Shown: positions 15,315 to 22,998 of the stretch, piece after piece | How positions within the stretch are numbered: the stretch's first letter is position 1 | How the letters are laid out: the number at the start of each line of letters is the position of its first letter | Origin: B75-G9 sp964564905 | GTDB taxonomy: Archaea > Hadarchaeota > Hadarchaeia > Hadarchaeales > Hadarchaeaceae | Assembly (NCBI GenBank): GCA_964564905.1 | Contig: CAZMCI010000005.1 | Coordinates: forward strand, 1 to 37,300 | DNA: 37,300 nucleotides | Direction of reading: 5' to 3' | Position numbers and translations under genes: made by a program | Notes under the pieces: generated by a model | Databases searched by the model: none | Seen by the model: only the letters and a program-made list of their open reading frames with translations | Told to the model about the DNA's origin: nothing

Positions 15315-15683
15315 ATGGATGAGGCCAGAATGAGGATTAAACCCGCCCGCCCTAGAAAAATTTCCGAAATAAAGATAAGCGACGAGCGTGTTCGGGTGGT
15401 CGGGTTGGTCGTGGATAAAAAAGAAACGGAATTTGTTTTGGATGATGGAACCGGGCATCTGACGGTGATTTTCGATGACCCGGTTGAGGTCGGAGGTCTC
15501 AAAGTGGGCTCAAAAGTCAGGGTTTTCGGGACGCCATTGAGCGTGTCTGGATCAAATGAATTGCATGCGGAGATAATTCAAATGATGGATGAACTGGATC
15601 TAGGACTTTATAATAAGGTTATAAACGAGGCCGAGAGAGTTGAACGTGAAGTTCGAGGTGGGACGGGACATGCTCAAGGTTAA
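15315..15683 (+). CDS. Single OB-fold nucleic-acid-binding protein upstream of pcna
   Basis: The 122-aa product is one OB fold (residues about 15-90: RVRVVGLVVDKKETEFVLDD, then GHLTVIFDD and GSKVRVFGTPLS) with a helical C-terminal tail rich in Glu and Arg. It resembles small RPA32/Stn1/RMI2-like OB proteins, but no family is certain. ATG at 15315 has GAGGT six bases upstream. The stop falls 14 nt inside pcna, so the two are translationally coupled. A single-stranded DNA-binding or RPA-subunit role is inferred from the fold and the replication neighbours. Confidence 0.78.
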   Translation: MDEARMRIKPARPRKISEIKISDERVRVVGLVVDKKETEFVLDDGTGHLTVIFDDPVEVGGLKVGSKVRVFGTPLSVSGSNELHAEIIQMMDELDLGLYNKVINEAERVEREVRGGTGHAQG

Positions 15684-16425
15684 GATGGCAGAATCAAAAG
15701 TCTGGAAAACATGCGTGGGGATGGTGGTAAACCTCATCGAAGAAGCGGCCTTCAAGTTCACCCCTGAAGGGGTAAAGATGAAAGCGATGGACCCCTCACA
15801 TATCGCGCTCGCAGATCTAGAACTTCCGGCAAGGGCGTTTGAGGTGTACAACGTCAGGCAACCAGCGGTTCTCGGGATATATCTCCTTGAGATGAACAAG
15901 GTAATGTCAAGAGGTAAAGCAGAGGACGAGCTTATTATCGAACTCGACGAAAAACAAAATCGCCTTGCTCTCACGTTTAAAGGAACCTCCACGCGGCGGC
16001 TAAGTCTCCCCCTGATTGACATTCGGGAAACCGATCTTCCCGAGCCAAAGCTTCAATTCACGGCGGCGGCTGAAGTTGTATCTGGAGTGATTCATGACGG
16101 TCTAAAAGATGCAGAATTGGTCGGGGAGAATGTAAGTTTTGAACTATCCAAGGACGGACTGAGAATTTCGGCTGAAAGCGATAAAGGAAGCGCGGAATTA
16201 AAGCTTGAAAAAGGAGATAAGGCACTGACAAAGCTCGACGTGAAGCAGGAGGCAAGGGCCGTGTTCAACATCAAGTACCTCAGCGATATCACAAAATCTG
16301 CCGGTTCAAATGATCCGATAACGATAAATCTGGGCACAAATCTCCCGATTCAGCTCGATTTTCCGATTGCCGGAGGCAACGGAAGATTACGGTTCCTGTT
16401 GGCACCGAGAGTCGAAGGAGAATAA
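15670..16425 (+). CDS. pcna: Sliding clamp PCNA
   Basis: The 251-aa clamp shows the archaeal PCNA hallmarks: AAFKFTPEGVKMKAMDPSHI, the domain boundary with RRLSLPLIDIRE, the interdomain loop, SYLSD-type KYLSDITKSAG, and the C-terminal RLRFLLAPRVEGE. ATG at 15670 aligns with other archaeal PCNA starts and has GAGGTG nine bases upstream; the frame extends to TTG 15640 but those residues lack similarity. It tethers polymerases and repair proteins; nreA and endoQ in this window each end in a PIP-like motif. Only one clamp gene is seen here, so a homotrimer is likely. Confidence 0.96.
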   Translation: MLKVKMAESKVWKTCVGMVVNLIEEAAFKFTPEGVKMKAMDPSHIALADLELPARAFEVYNVRQPAVLGIYLLEMNKVMSRGKAEDELIIELDEKQNRLALTFKGTSTRRLSLPLIDIRETDLPEPKLQFTAAAEVVSGVIHDGLKDAELVGENVSFELSKDGLRISAESDKGSAELKLEKGDKALTKLDVKQEARAVFNIKYLSDITKSAGSNDPITINLGTNLPIQLDFPIAGGNGRLRFLLAPRVEGE

Positions 16426-16498
16426 ATCTTCTGACAAAGAAACACATAAATGTTAGCTCACCAAACTTACTCCACAAAACAGTCAGCGGGGGCTGGGC

Positions 16499-17761
16499 TT
16501 GTTTCCTTTGGAATATCTGGCGGTATTAGATCCGTTCTCAGATGAGGCGAAAAATTTCGTGGAGACCTCTCCCCCGGTGGATGCCATGCCGCCAGAGATA
16601 ATCGAACGAGCGATAAATCGTGTGAAATGGTCTACCAGGGAAATGACCGTGCCTCCGGATTCAAAAGCTATTCGCGACGACGTGCTATCATTTTATTTGA
16701 TGTGCCAAGGGGCCGCATCTGTCTCTTACCCGTATTCGCGCGAAGTCCGTCTGATAAGCGACATGACCAGGGATACGATAAGATATCGCATGTACGATCT
16801 TTTCAAACGTGGAGGTGAGGACTTCTGCGTGCGGGTTGTTCAGCGTTCGATAAAACTGGTGAAACTCGGCGGTTCGGAGCTTGATATAAGGATACCAAAT
16901 GAGGACATTCGTAAATTACGCGACCAAGAAATGGAAAAGGATGAAATAGACATAGCGGACGACCGCGTCCTTCCCCAGTACATGCCGAGATATGCAGTGC
17001 GGTGGGTGGACCTCTCTCCCCTTTTGAGACACAGACGTACGGAACTCACGAGGCTGTACTTGGTGAAAGGATGGGCCGTGCTCACCTTGCGGGATCTCTG
17101 GGATTTTTATGCGAATCTCATCAGCGTTAAAACCGAGGATTACATTCAGTCCGTCTATGAGCGTATGCTCGATTCTGGCCCCCCGCCGAAAAGTCTAGTC
17201 GAGGTTGGAAACCGTATTTCGGAACTATTGCCGAAGAGACCAGAATTGGCAGATAAGTTTGTCAGGGTGTCGTCGAGAAGATTGCGTCCGGAATTTTTCC
17301 CTCCCTGCATCAGCAAAGCGTTGGGCGGGGTAGGAGCGGGGCTGAGAAACTATGCAATAACGATGCTATTGACCTCATTTTTGACGTATGCGAAAATAGC
17401 CCCGCCCTCTACGGCGACGAGGATAGGAGATGTGATAAGTGATATTTCTACGGTCCGTGACGAGATCGCTCCACTTATTTTCGAAGCAGCTGAACGTTGC
17501 AATCCTCCGTTGTTCAGGGACCAACCACAAGAAAAAGCCAGTATTTTTTATCACATGGGGTTTGGTATGACCACTGATCCCAAAATTGGCGACTCTGGAA
17601 AATCCAAGTGGTACAGGCCGCCAAACTGCGCGAAAATCCAAATGTCGGCACCGCAGCTTTGTAACCCCGACGAGTTCTGCCGTAAGATAAAAAATCCACT
17701 TACATACTACTTCAGAAAAATCTCTGAACAGGCGAAGACCGGAAGAGGTGAAAAAGCGTGA
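16499..17761 (+). CDS. priL: DNA primase large subunit PriL
   Basis: The 420-aa protein has the PriL helical N-terminal domain and a C-terminal iron-sulfur domain with cysteines in FPPCISKALGG, AAERCNPPLF, RPPNCAKIQ and LCNPDEFC, and the motif NPLTYYFRK. It regulates RNA primer length and handover with PriS. The start is TTG at 16499 with a G-rich GCGGGGGC eight bases upstream; no ATG is near the conserved start. The 74-nt spacer after pcna holds no clear promoter. The stop overlaps the priS start (GTGA). Confidence 0.93.
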   Translation: MFPLEYLAVLDPFSDEAKNFVETSPPVDAMPPEIIERAINRVKWSTREMTVPPDSKAIRDDVLSFYLMCQGAASVSYPYSREVRLISDMTRDTIRYRMYDLFKRGGEDFCVRVVQRSIKLVKLGGSELDIRIPNEDIRKLRDQEMEKDEIDIADDRVLPQYMPRYAVRWVDLSPLLRHRRTELTRLYLVKGWAVLTLRDLWDFYANLISVKTEDYIQSVYERMLDSGPPPKSLVEVGNRISELLPKRPELADKFVRVSSRRLRPEFFPPCISKALGGVGAGLRNYAITMLLTSFLTYAKIAPPSTATRIGDVISDISTVRDEIAPLIFEAAERCNPPLFRDQPQEKASIFYHMGFGMTTDPKIGDSGKSKWYRPPNCAKIQMSAPQLCNPDEFCRKIKNPLTYYFRKISEQAKTGRGEKA

Positions 17762-18717
17762 TAATGCGTGAAGCAACGCCCGAGGAGCGAAAGATATTTT
17801 ACACAAAAGAATGGGACAAACGGGAGATTCCCGATTTTATTCTACACTCCCTCTCACTCCGGGAATTTGGATTTGACATGGATGGAACCGGCCCAAGCCA
17901 CAGATATAACCGGTTCATAACGGTTGAGCAGTTGGAGAACTTCATGCGAAACCGGGCGCCTTATTCAGCTTTTGCGAGCGTTGCACTCTATGAGCGGCCC
18001 TCAGCGCGGGAGGGATGGCTCAAATCAGAGTTGGTTCTGGATATCGATGCAAAAGACCTGCCGGTTAAATCATGCGGCTGTCCAACGGGCATGGTTTGTG
18101 AACGTTGTATAGACGATGCCCGGAGGGTTGCGATGGAATTTGCAGAGACGTTGTCGGGGGATCTTGACTTGCGCAATATCCATTTTGTTTACTCCGGGCG
18201 GGGTTTCCACATCAGGGTGACAGATGAAGCAGTGATGGGGCTTGAGCAGAACGAACGTGGCCAGGTGGTTGAGTACGTTACTGGAGGCGTTGTCCCCACG
18301 GATATGACGATGGCTCTCGGTTATTCCAAAATTTTCCGAGAACGTGCGGCGAGAACATTTAGCGCCTTGAATGAGAAGAAGCTCTCAGAGGTGAGAGGTC
18401 TGGGGAGGGTGGCGATTCAACGCCTTATGAGTGAGAAAGAACGTGCGCTCAAGGCGATTCATGATGGGAAGTTGGATAAAATTTTCAGTTTGGAGGGAAT
18501 GAGCCGGAAGACTTTCGCCTCCTTGCTCGATTTTCTGGCGAGGATAAACTCCAGGTTTACGGATGGGAAGGTGACCATCGACACGAAACGTATTCTTCGT
18601 TTGCCCTCCAGCCTTCACTCAGGAGTTAGCATGAAATGTACTCTGGTACGTGATATCGAACACTTCAAATTGGAGTCCGCTGTTCCAAAGTTTGTCTGGG
18701 AGAGGGATGAAAAATGA
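17758..18717 (+). CDS. priS: DNA primase catalytic subunit PriS
   Basis: The 319-aa catalytic subunit shows LVLDIDAKD with the metal-binding Asp pair (residues about 92-100), a zinc motif CGCPTGMVCERC, the nucleotide-binding SGRGFHIRV, and the third acidic site in VTIDTKRILRLPSSLH. It polymerises primers with PriL. GTG at 17758 overlaps the priL stop and has GAGGTG eight bases upstream; ATG at 17764 is a weaker alternative. The stop overlaps the GINS gene (ATGA). Confidence 0.95.
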   Translation: MIMREATPEERKIFYTKEWDKREIPDFILHSLSLREFGFDMDGTGPSHRYNRFITVEQLENFMRNRAPYSAFASVALYERPSAREGWLKSELVLDIDAKDLPVKSCGCPTGMVCERCIDDARRVAMEFAETLSGDLDLRNIHFVYSGRGFHIRVTDEAVMGLEQNERGQVVEYVTGGVVPTDMTMALGYSKIFRERAARTFSALNEKKLSEVRGLGRVAIQRLMSEKERALKAIHDGKLDKIFSLEGMSRKTFASLLDFLARINSRFTDGKVTIDTKRILRLPSSLHSGVSMKCTLVRDIEHFKLESAVPKFVWERDEK

Positions 18718-19271
18718 GGGACTTTTCACTTGAGGAATTGTTAAGGATTTATAAAGGAGAAAAAACTTCGCGTGATCTGATCGAGCTTTCCGAAGATTTT
18801 TATCAAGTTGTCGCCGAACACATCTCCCGCCTGATGTCCGAGCTTGAGAGGGGGGACAAGCTCAGGCGGGATCTGATCCTGGAGGAACTTAAGAACATCA
18901 CTTTTATGGTCCAGGAGATCCATCTCACCCGGATGTCCAAGATCATTCATAAAATACAGCGGGGTAGCCTTCCGAACGCGTTGCTTGACCGGGAAAGATA
19001 CACATTCGGGGAGATACAACAGAGTCTGGAAAAACTTCAGGCGGACTTGGTTTATTCCGCGGTGGCTGGAAAAATTTCTTCTCGAGAGCCGCTCGAACTT
19101 ACAAATGTTTTGTTGATCATGCTGGCCGATCTCCCAGAAAAAATAGTCGGTGTGAACATGAGGGAGTACGGGCCGTTTCTCAGGGGTGAAATTTGTAGCC
19201 TCCCTGTGGAGAATGCCGAAATGATGATCAGGCGTAACATGGCCAAAAAAATCTCGGTCAAGACCCCGTAG
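18714..19271 (+). CDS. gins51: GINS complex subunit Gins51 (Gins15)
   Basis: The 185-aa protein has the helical A domain first and the small beta-rich B domain at the C-terminus (IVGVNMREYGPFLRGEICSL followed by PVENAEMMIRR), the order expected for the Sld5/Psf1-like Gins51 rather than Gins23. With MCM and GAN/RecJ it forms the archaeal CMG-type helicase. ATG overlaps the priS stop by 4 nt, and the gene order pcna-priL-priS-gins is typical of euryarchaeal genomes. Confidence 0.88.
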   Translation: MRDFSLEELLRIYKGEKTSRDLIELSEDFYQVVAEHISRLMSELERGDKLRRDLILEELKNITFMVQEIHLTRMSKIIHKIQRGSLPNALLDRERYTFGEIQQSLEKLQADLVYSAVAGKISSREPLELTNVLLIMLADLPEKIVGVNMREYGPFLRGEICSLPVENAEMMIRRNMAKKISVKTP

Positions 19272-19319
19272 CAATACCTTTTTTTGGAGTTAGCTACTGA
19301 AGTTTGCGGGGGAAGTCGC

Positions 19320-19598
19320 ATGCTGATTCCCAAAAAAATTCGAACCTACTGTCCGTCTTGCAGGAAGCATACCGAGCATAGCGTTTCACAGTTGAAGAAA
19401 CGTTCTGCACGGAAGCTCAGCTGGGGGCAACGTCAGTTTGCTCGGGCAACGGCCGGATACGGGAGCCAGCCTAGGTCCGAGCAAAAAAAGTTCTCAAAGA
19501 CGACAAAAAAAGTGGTTCTGCTGTTGAGATGCAAAGAGTGCAAGAAGGCTCATACTTATCGAGGATTCAGGAGTAAAAATATAAAGTTTGGTGAGTGA
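19320..19598 (+). CDS. rpl44e: Ribosomal protein L44e
   Basis: The 92-aa protein begins MLIPKKIRTYCPSCRKHTEH, the L44e signature, and continues with RKLSWGQRQFARATAGYGSQ, then a second cysteine pair LRCKECKKAHTYRGFRSK, together forming the zinc site. It sits at the tRNA exit site of the large subunit. ATG at 19320 has GGGGGAAG about 6 bases upstream. rps27e starts 4 nt after the stop, the conserved archaeal order. Confidence 0.96.
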   Translation: MLIPKKIRTYCPSCRKHTEHSVSQLKKRSARKLSWGQRQFARATAGYGSQPRSEQKKFSKTTKKVVLLLRCKECKKAHTYRGFRSKNIKFGE

Positions 19599-19602
19599 GC
19601 AG

Positions 19603-19782
19603 ATGACGGGAAAGCACAGGTCGAGATTTCTGAGGGTCAGATGCACGGGTTGCGACAATGAACAGTTGGTGTACAGTCATGCGAGCACGCCAGTAAAGTG
19701 TCAGGTGTGTGGCAAAACGCTCGCTGCCCCCCGTGGCGGAAAAGCTGAGTTGAGAGCCACGGTACTTGGAACGCTGGAATGA
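19603..19782 (+). CDS. rps27e: Ribosomal protein S27e
   Basis: The protein of 59 aa has the four-cysteine zinc ribbon (RVRCTGCDNEQLVYSHAST, then VKCQVCGKTLAAP) and the RGGKAELRATVL tail of S27e. ATG at 19603 is chosen; GGTGA at 19590-19594, inside the end of rpl44e, is its ribosome-binding site. GTG at 19591 in the same frame is less likely. aif2a begins 10 nt after the stop. Confidence 0.95.
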   Translation: MTGKHRSRFLRVRCTGCDNEQLVYSHASTPVKCQVCGKTLAAPRGGKAELRATVLGTLE

Positions 19783-19792
19783 GGGCGCTGGC

Positions 19793-20584
19793 ATGGTAAA
19801 ACGCCGGTCAGAATGGCCATCGATAGATGAACTGGTGGTCGGCACGGTGAAGAAAGTTTTTCCTCAAGGCGCTTTCGTGGCCTTGGATGAATACGGGGGG
19901 AGAGAGGGGATGGTTCATTTGTCAGAGGTCGCTTCTGGGTGGATCAAAAACATCAGGGATCACATACGTGAGAACCAGAAAGTCGTTTGCAAGGTTTTGG
20001 ATGTGGATCCAAAGCGAAAACTGGTTGACCTCTCCATCAGGAGGGTGAAGGACAGCGAGCGTAGATGGAAAACTGAACAGCATAAACTGGAACAGAGAGC
20101 CGAAAAAATGCTCGAGATAGCTGCCGGTAAACTTGGAAAAAATCTCGATCAGGCATATGAAGAGGCCGGTTTTGCGCTCCAAGAGAAATTCGGGGACCTA
20201 TATTCAGCTCTCGAAGCTTCCATCAAGCATAGGGAAAAAGTGGCCGAACTGGTGGGTGAAAATTGGGCCAAAGCGCTAGGCGATGTTTCCGCATCGTCTA
20301 TTCAGCCACCGGCCTACAAGGTCTTCGGATTTGTGGACCTGAGCTGTCCAGCCTCAGATGGCATCGAGGTGATAAAGTCCGCTATGATCAACGCTCGTGA
20401 ATCTGTTAGGGACGATAACGTGGACTTGGAGTTTTATTATGTTGGCTCTCCCAGATACCGGGTAGAGGTCACCGCTGAATCATATAAAACAGCTGAGAAC
20501 GCCATGCAACGGGCAGCTGAGATGGCGATCGCAACTGTTAAGAAGGCTGGTGGTAAAGGAGAATTTCACAGAGGAATGAAATGA
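19793..20584 (+). CDS. aif2a: Translation initiation factor aIF2 alpha subunit
   Basis: The 263-aa protein has an N-terminal S1 domain (ELVVGTVKKVFPQGAFVALD, then EGMVHLSEVASGWIKNIRD), a helical middle (WKTEQHKLEQRAEKML) and the C-terminal alpha-beta domain (DGIEVIKSAM...EFYYVGSPRYRVEV). It binds initiator tRNA with the gamma subunit. ATG at 19793 has GAGGG seven bases upstream. The 3' end overlaps nop10 by 4 nt. The set L44e-S27e-aIF2alpha-Nop10 is a widely conserved archaeal operon. Confidence 0.95.
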   Translation: MVKRRSEWPSIDELVVGTVKKVFPQGAFVALDEYGGREGMVHLSEVASGWIKNIRDHIRENQKVVCKVLDVDPKRKLVDLSIRRVKDSERRWKTEQHKLEQRAEKMLEIAAGKLGKNLDQAYEEAGFALQEKFGDLYSALEASIKHREKVAELVGENWAKALGDVSASSIQPPAYKVFGFVDLSCPASDGIEVIKSAMINARESVRDDNVDLEFYYVGSPRYRVEVTAESYKTAENAMQRAAEMAIATVKKAGGKGEFHRGMK

Positions 20585-20760
20585 AGTTGAAAAAATGTAA
20601 GACCTGTAACACATACACCTTGAAGGAGCTCTGTCCAAATTGTGGAAGGCCAACAGTTTCTCCTCACCCACCGAGATTTTCACCGCTTGACCCGTATGGG
20701 AAGTACAGGAGGATGTTGAAAAGACAGGTATTGGGGGGACAACCACGAAAAAGACCGTGA
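20581..20760 (+). CDS. nop10: H/ACA RNP protein Nop10
   Basis: This 59-aa gene has a zinc ribbon (KKCKTCNTYTLKELCPNCGR) followed by the fixed HPPRFSPLDPYGKYRR tail, which is diagnostic of Nop10. It binds Cbf5 in the pseudouridylation complex. ATG at 20581 overlaps the aif2a stop (ATGA), and its TGA overlaps the GTG of the PAC2 gene, so three genes are chained by 4-nt overlaps. Confidence 0.95.
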   Translation: MKLKKCKTCNTYTLKELCPNCGRPTVSPHPPRFSPLDPYGKYRRMLKRQVLGGQPRKRP

Positions 20761-21506
20761 TAAAGCTCCTGCAGAAACCTAAGCTGAGCAAACCGGTCTT
20801 GGTCAGCGGCCTCCCCGGAATGGGTCATGTTGGCAAGCTCGCTGCGGAGCATTTGCTTGAGGTACTCCACGCAAAAAAGTTTGCCGATATCATGTCTCCC
20901 CACTTCCCCCATCACGTGGTGGTCGAGCCGGGTGGTATCCTCAGACCCCTGCGAAATGAGCTTTACTGGGCCAGGCTGGACGGAAAAGATATCATCATAT
21001 TAGCCGGAGATACCCAGCCGGTGTCTCCGGAGGGACACTACGAGCTCGTGAATCGTATTCTGGACCTGGCAGAAAAAATGGGGGTTGAAAAGATTTTCAC
21101 TTTGGGCGGATATGCTACAGGTAAATACTCTGAAATGCAGCCCCGAGTGATCTGCATGGGGGACTCAAAATTATTGAAGGAGATAAACCCAAGAGGGATC
21201 AAAGTTGAGAAAAGCGGAGGCCCGGTGATTGGGACGGCCGGACTTTTACTCGGCCTTGGCCAGCTTCGTGGAATACCTGGCGCATGTTTTTTGGGGGAGA
21301 CCCACGGCATGGTGGTCGACCCACATGCCGCACAGGCTGTGCTGGAGGTGCTGGCCGAGACGCTCAAGGTCAGGTTCGACATGACGAATTTGAAGCACCG
21401 GGCAGAGATGGCGAAAGAGATACTTAGCAGAATACAAAGAGAGATCGAGGTGCGAGAGCGAAAAAAAAGACAGCGGGAAGAGGAAAAACCCTGGTACATC
21501 GGATAA
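20757..21506 (+). CDS. PAC2-family protein (proteasome assembly chaperone-like)
   Basis: The 249-aa protein has the PAC2/PbaB-type core: VLVSGLPGMGHVGKLAAEHL at the start, ILAGDTQPVSPEGHYELVN, FTLGGYATGK and GLLLGLGQLRGIPGACFLGE, then a charged helical tail. Archaeal relatives assist 20S proteasome assembly; others are untested. The tail ends KPWYIG, which is close to but not a proper terminal HbYX motif. GTG at 20757 overlaps the nop10 stop. A new promoter follows, so this gene probably closes the dph2-to-PAC2 block. Confidence 0.88.
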   Translation: MIKLLQKPKLSKPVLVSGLPGMGHVGKLAAEHLLEVLHAKKFADIMSPHFPHHVVVEPGGILRPLRNELYWARLDGKDIIILAGDTQPVSPEGHYELVNRILDLAEKMGVEKIFTLGGYATGKYSEMQPRVICMGDSKLLKEINPRGIKVEKSGGPVIGTAGLLLGLGQLRGIPGACFLGETHGMVVDPHAAQAVLEVLAETLKVRFDMTNLKHRAEMAKEILSRIQREIEVRERKKRQREEEKPWYIG

Positions 21507-21535
21507 GAGGAGGACCGATATTAAAAAGTCAGTTG

Positions 21536-21543
21536 TTTTTATA
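21536..21543 (+). promoter_or_regulatory. TATA box of endoQ
   Basis: TTTTTATA is centred about 26 nt before 21566-21568, just ahead of the GTG at 21569. The endoQ message would therefore be leaderless or nearly so, which fits the lack of a good ribosome-binding site there. Confidence 0.5.
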
Positions 21544-21568
21544 GTGCTGAGAGCAAATCCCAACTGGT

Positions 21569-22819
21569 GTGGGCTTGTCGAGGTTCAACTCTTACAACGC
21601 GGACTTTCATATCCACAGTAAATATTCCGGGGCAACCTCGTCCAAGATGGTAATTGAAACCATAGCCCATCAAGCTAGACTTAAGGGGCTAGCCCTGGTG
21701 GGGACCGGTGATATTTTTCATCCCAGATGGTTCGAGAGCGTCAGGGAAGAACTTGTCGAAATCGACGAAGGTACCCTGGAGCACCCCCGGTATGGGACCA
21801 GATTCGTATTCACGGTCGAGGTGGAGGACAGAAACAGGGTCCATCACCTGCTGCTGTTTCCGTCATTCAGCGCGGTAGAAAGCGTGCGGGAGATTTTTGC
21901 AAAGCATTCAAACAATATAGACGAGGATGGCAGGGCAAGGGTAGAGCTCGCCGCGCCGGAGATCGTGGATATTGCGGCGTCCCATGATTGCATCGTAGGA
22001 CCATGCCACGCGTTTACGCCGTGGACAAGCATGTACAGGGAGTTTGACAGCATCCGGGAGTGCTACGGAGACAGCGTTGGAAAGGTGAGTTTTCTGGAGC
22101 TGGGGCTGAGTGCCGATACATATATGGCAGACCGGATAGCCGAGCTTGCGGACATCACATTTTTTTCTTGTTCGGATGCTCATTCCCCTTGGCCGGACAA
22201 ACTAGGACGAGAGTTCAATCGTTTTGAACTGCTGGAGCCAACGTACTCCGAGGTCGTTAAGGCGATTTGGAGGAAAAATGGGCGGCGTATCTCCCTTAAT
22301 GTAGGGTTTGATCCAAGATTGGGCAAGTATCATCGCACGGCCTGTTCGCGTTGCTTTAAACAATTCGAGTTGGAGCATGCTAAAGCGCTACGGTGGAGAT
22401 GTGATGAGTGCGGAGGCTGGATAAAAAAAGGTGTTTGGGATCGGGTGAGTGAGCTTGCAACGTATAAGGAGCCGAGGCACCCACCTCACCGCCCGCCCTA
22501 CCTGAGGATAGCTCCTCTCGCGGAGGTCATAGCGCTGGCGTTTGGCCACCCAGATCCCCATGCATCTGAGGTTCGTTCTACCTGGGAAAAACTGGTCACA
22601 TATTTTGGGAGCGAAATAGATGTCCTCATTGGAGCCCCCCACGAGTCGTTAGTGGAGACGACCGGCCCGAGGGTGGCAGCAGTGATTAAAGCGTTTAGGG
22701 AGAACACGATAAATGTGATTCCTGGAGGCGGCGGACGCTACGGACGTCTCGAGCTTTCGGCCGAGGCCGTTGGCACATTGCCGCCAGCACCTCAACGCAA
22801 GATCACGGAGTTCGGATAG
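21569..22819 (+). CDS. endoQ: Endonuclease Q (EndoQ), with C-terminal PCNA-binding motif
   Basis: The 416-aa protein nicks DNA 5' of deaminated bases and abasic sites. It has the PHP-type metal-binding start ADFHIHSKYSG, GTGDIFHPRW, the EVEDRNRVHHLL and GPCHAFTPW histidines, CSDAHSPW, and a four-cysteine zinc finger (CSRCFKQFELEH...RWRCDECGGW, about residues 255-282). It ends QRKITEFG, matching the PIP pattern Q-x2-I-x2-F. Characterised EndoQ is stimulated by PCNA, whose gene lies 6 kb upstream. The start is GTG at 21569. A ferredoxin gene follows 2 nt after the stop. Confidence 0.93.
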   Translation: MGLSRFNSYNADFHIHSKYSGATSSKMVIETIAHQARLKGLALVGTGDIFHPRWFESVREELVEIDEGTLEHPRYGTRFVFTVEVEDRNRVHHLLLFPSFSAVESVREIFAKHSNNIDEDGRARVELAAPEIVDIAASHDCIVGPCHAFTPWTSMYREFDSIRECYGDSVGKVSFLELGLSADTYMADRIAELADITFFSCSDAHSPWPDKLGREFNRFELLEPTYSEVVKAIWRKNGRRISLNVGFDPRLGKYHRTACSRCFKQFELEHAKALRWRCDECGGWIKKGVWDRVSELATYKEPRHPPHRPPYLRIAPLAEVIALAFGHPDPHASEVRSTWEKLVTYFGSEIDVLIGAPHESLVETTGPRVAAVIKAFRENTINVIPGGGGRYGRLELSAEAVGTLPPAPQRKITEFG

Positions 22820-22821
22820 AT

Positions 22822-22998
22822 ATGAAGGTGGATCCAAATATATGCATAAGATGCGGGGCGTGTGTGAGCGTATGTCCCTTTGACGCGATAGAGGCCACCG
22901 ATGGTCACGTACGACCAAATGAACGATGTACCGAGTGTGGGACGTGCGAAAAAATATGTCCTGTGGGGGCGATCACGATTGGTAGGAAAAAAATATGA
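22822..22998 (+). CDS. Two-[4Fe-4S] ferredoxin
   Basis: This 58-aa gene encodes two cluster motifs, CIRCGACVSVCP and CTECGTCEKICP, each followed by the typical DAI or GAI turn. ATG at 22822 is 2 nt after the endoQ stop, and the end overlaps the geranylgeranyl reductase by 20 nt. Tight coupling to that flavoenzyme suggests it is the dedicated electron donor for lipid saturation, as described for some methanogens. Confidence 0.93.
   Translation: MKVDPNICIRCGACVSVCPFDAIEATDGHVRPNERCTECGTCEKICPVGAITIGRKKI

Noticed and set aside
22901..22978. ATG-initiated extension of geranylgeranyl reductase
   Set aside because: It lies wholly inside the ferredoxin gene in another frame and has no family similarity.
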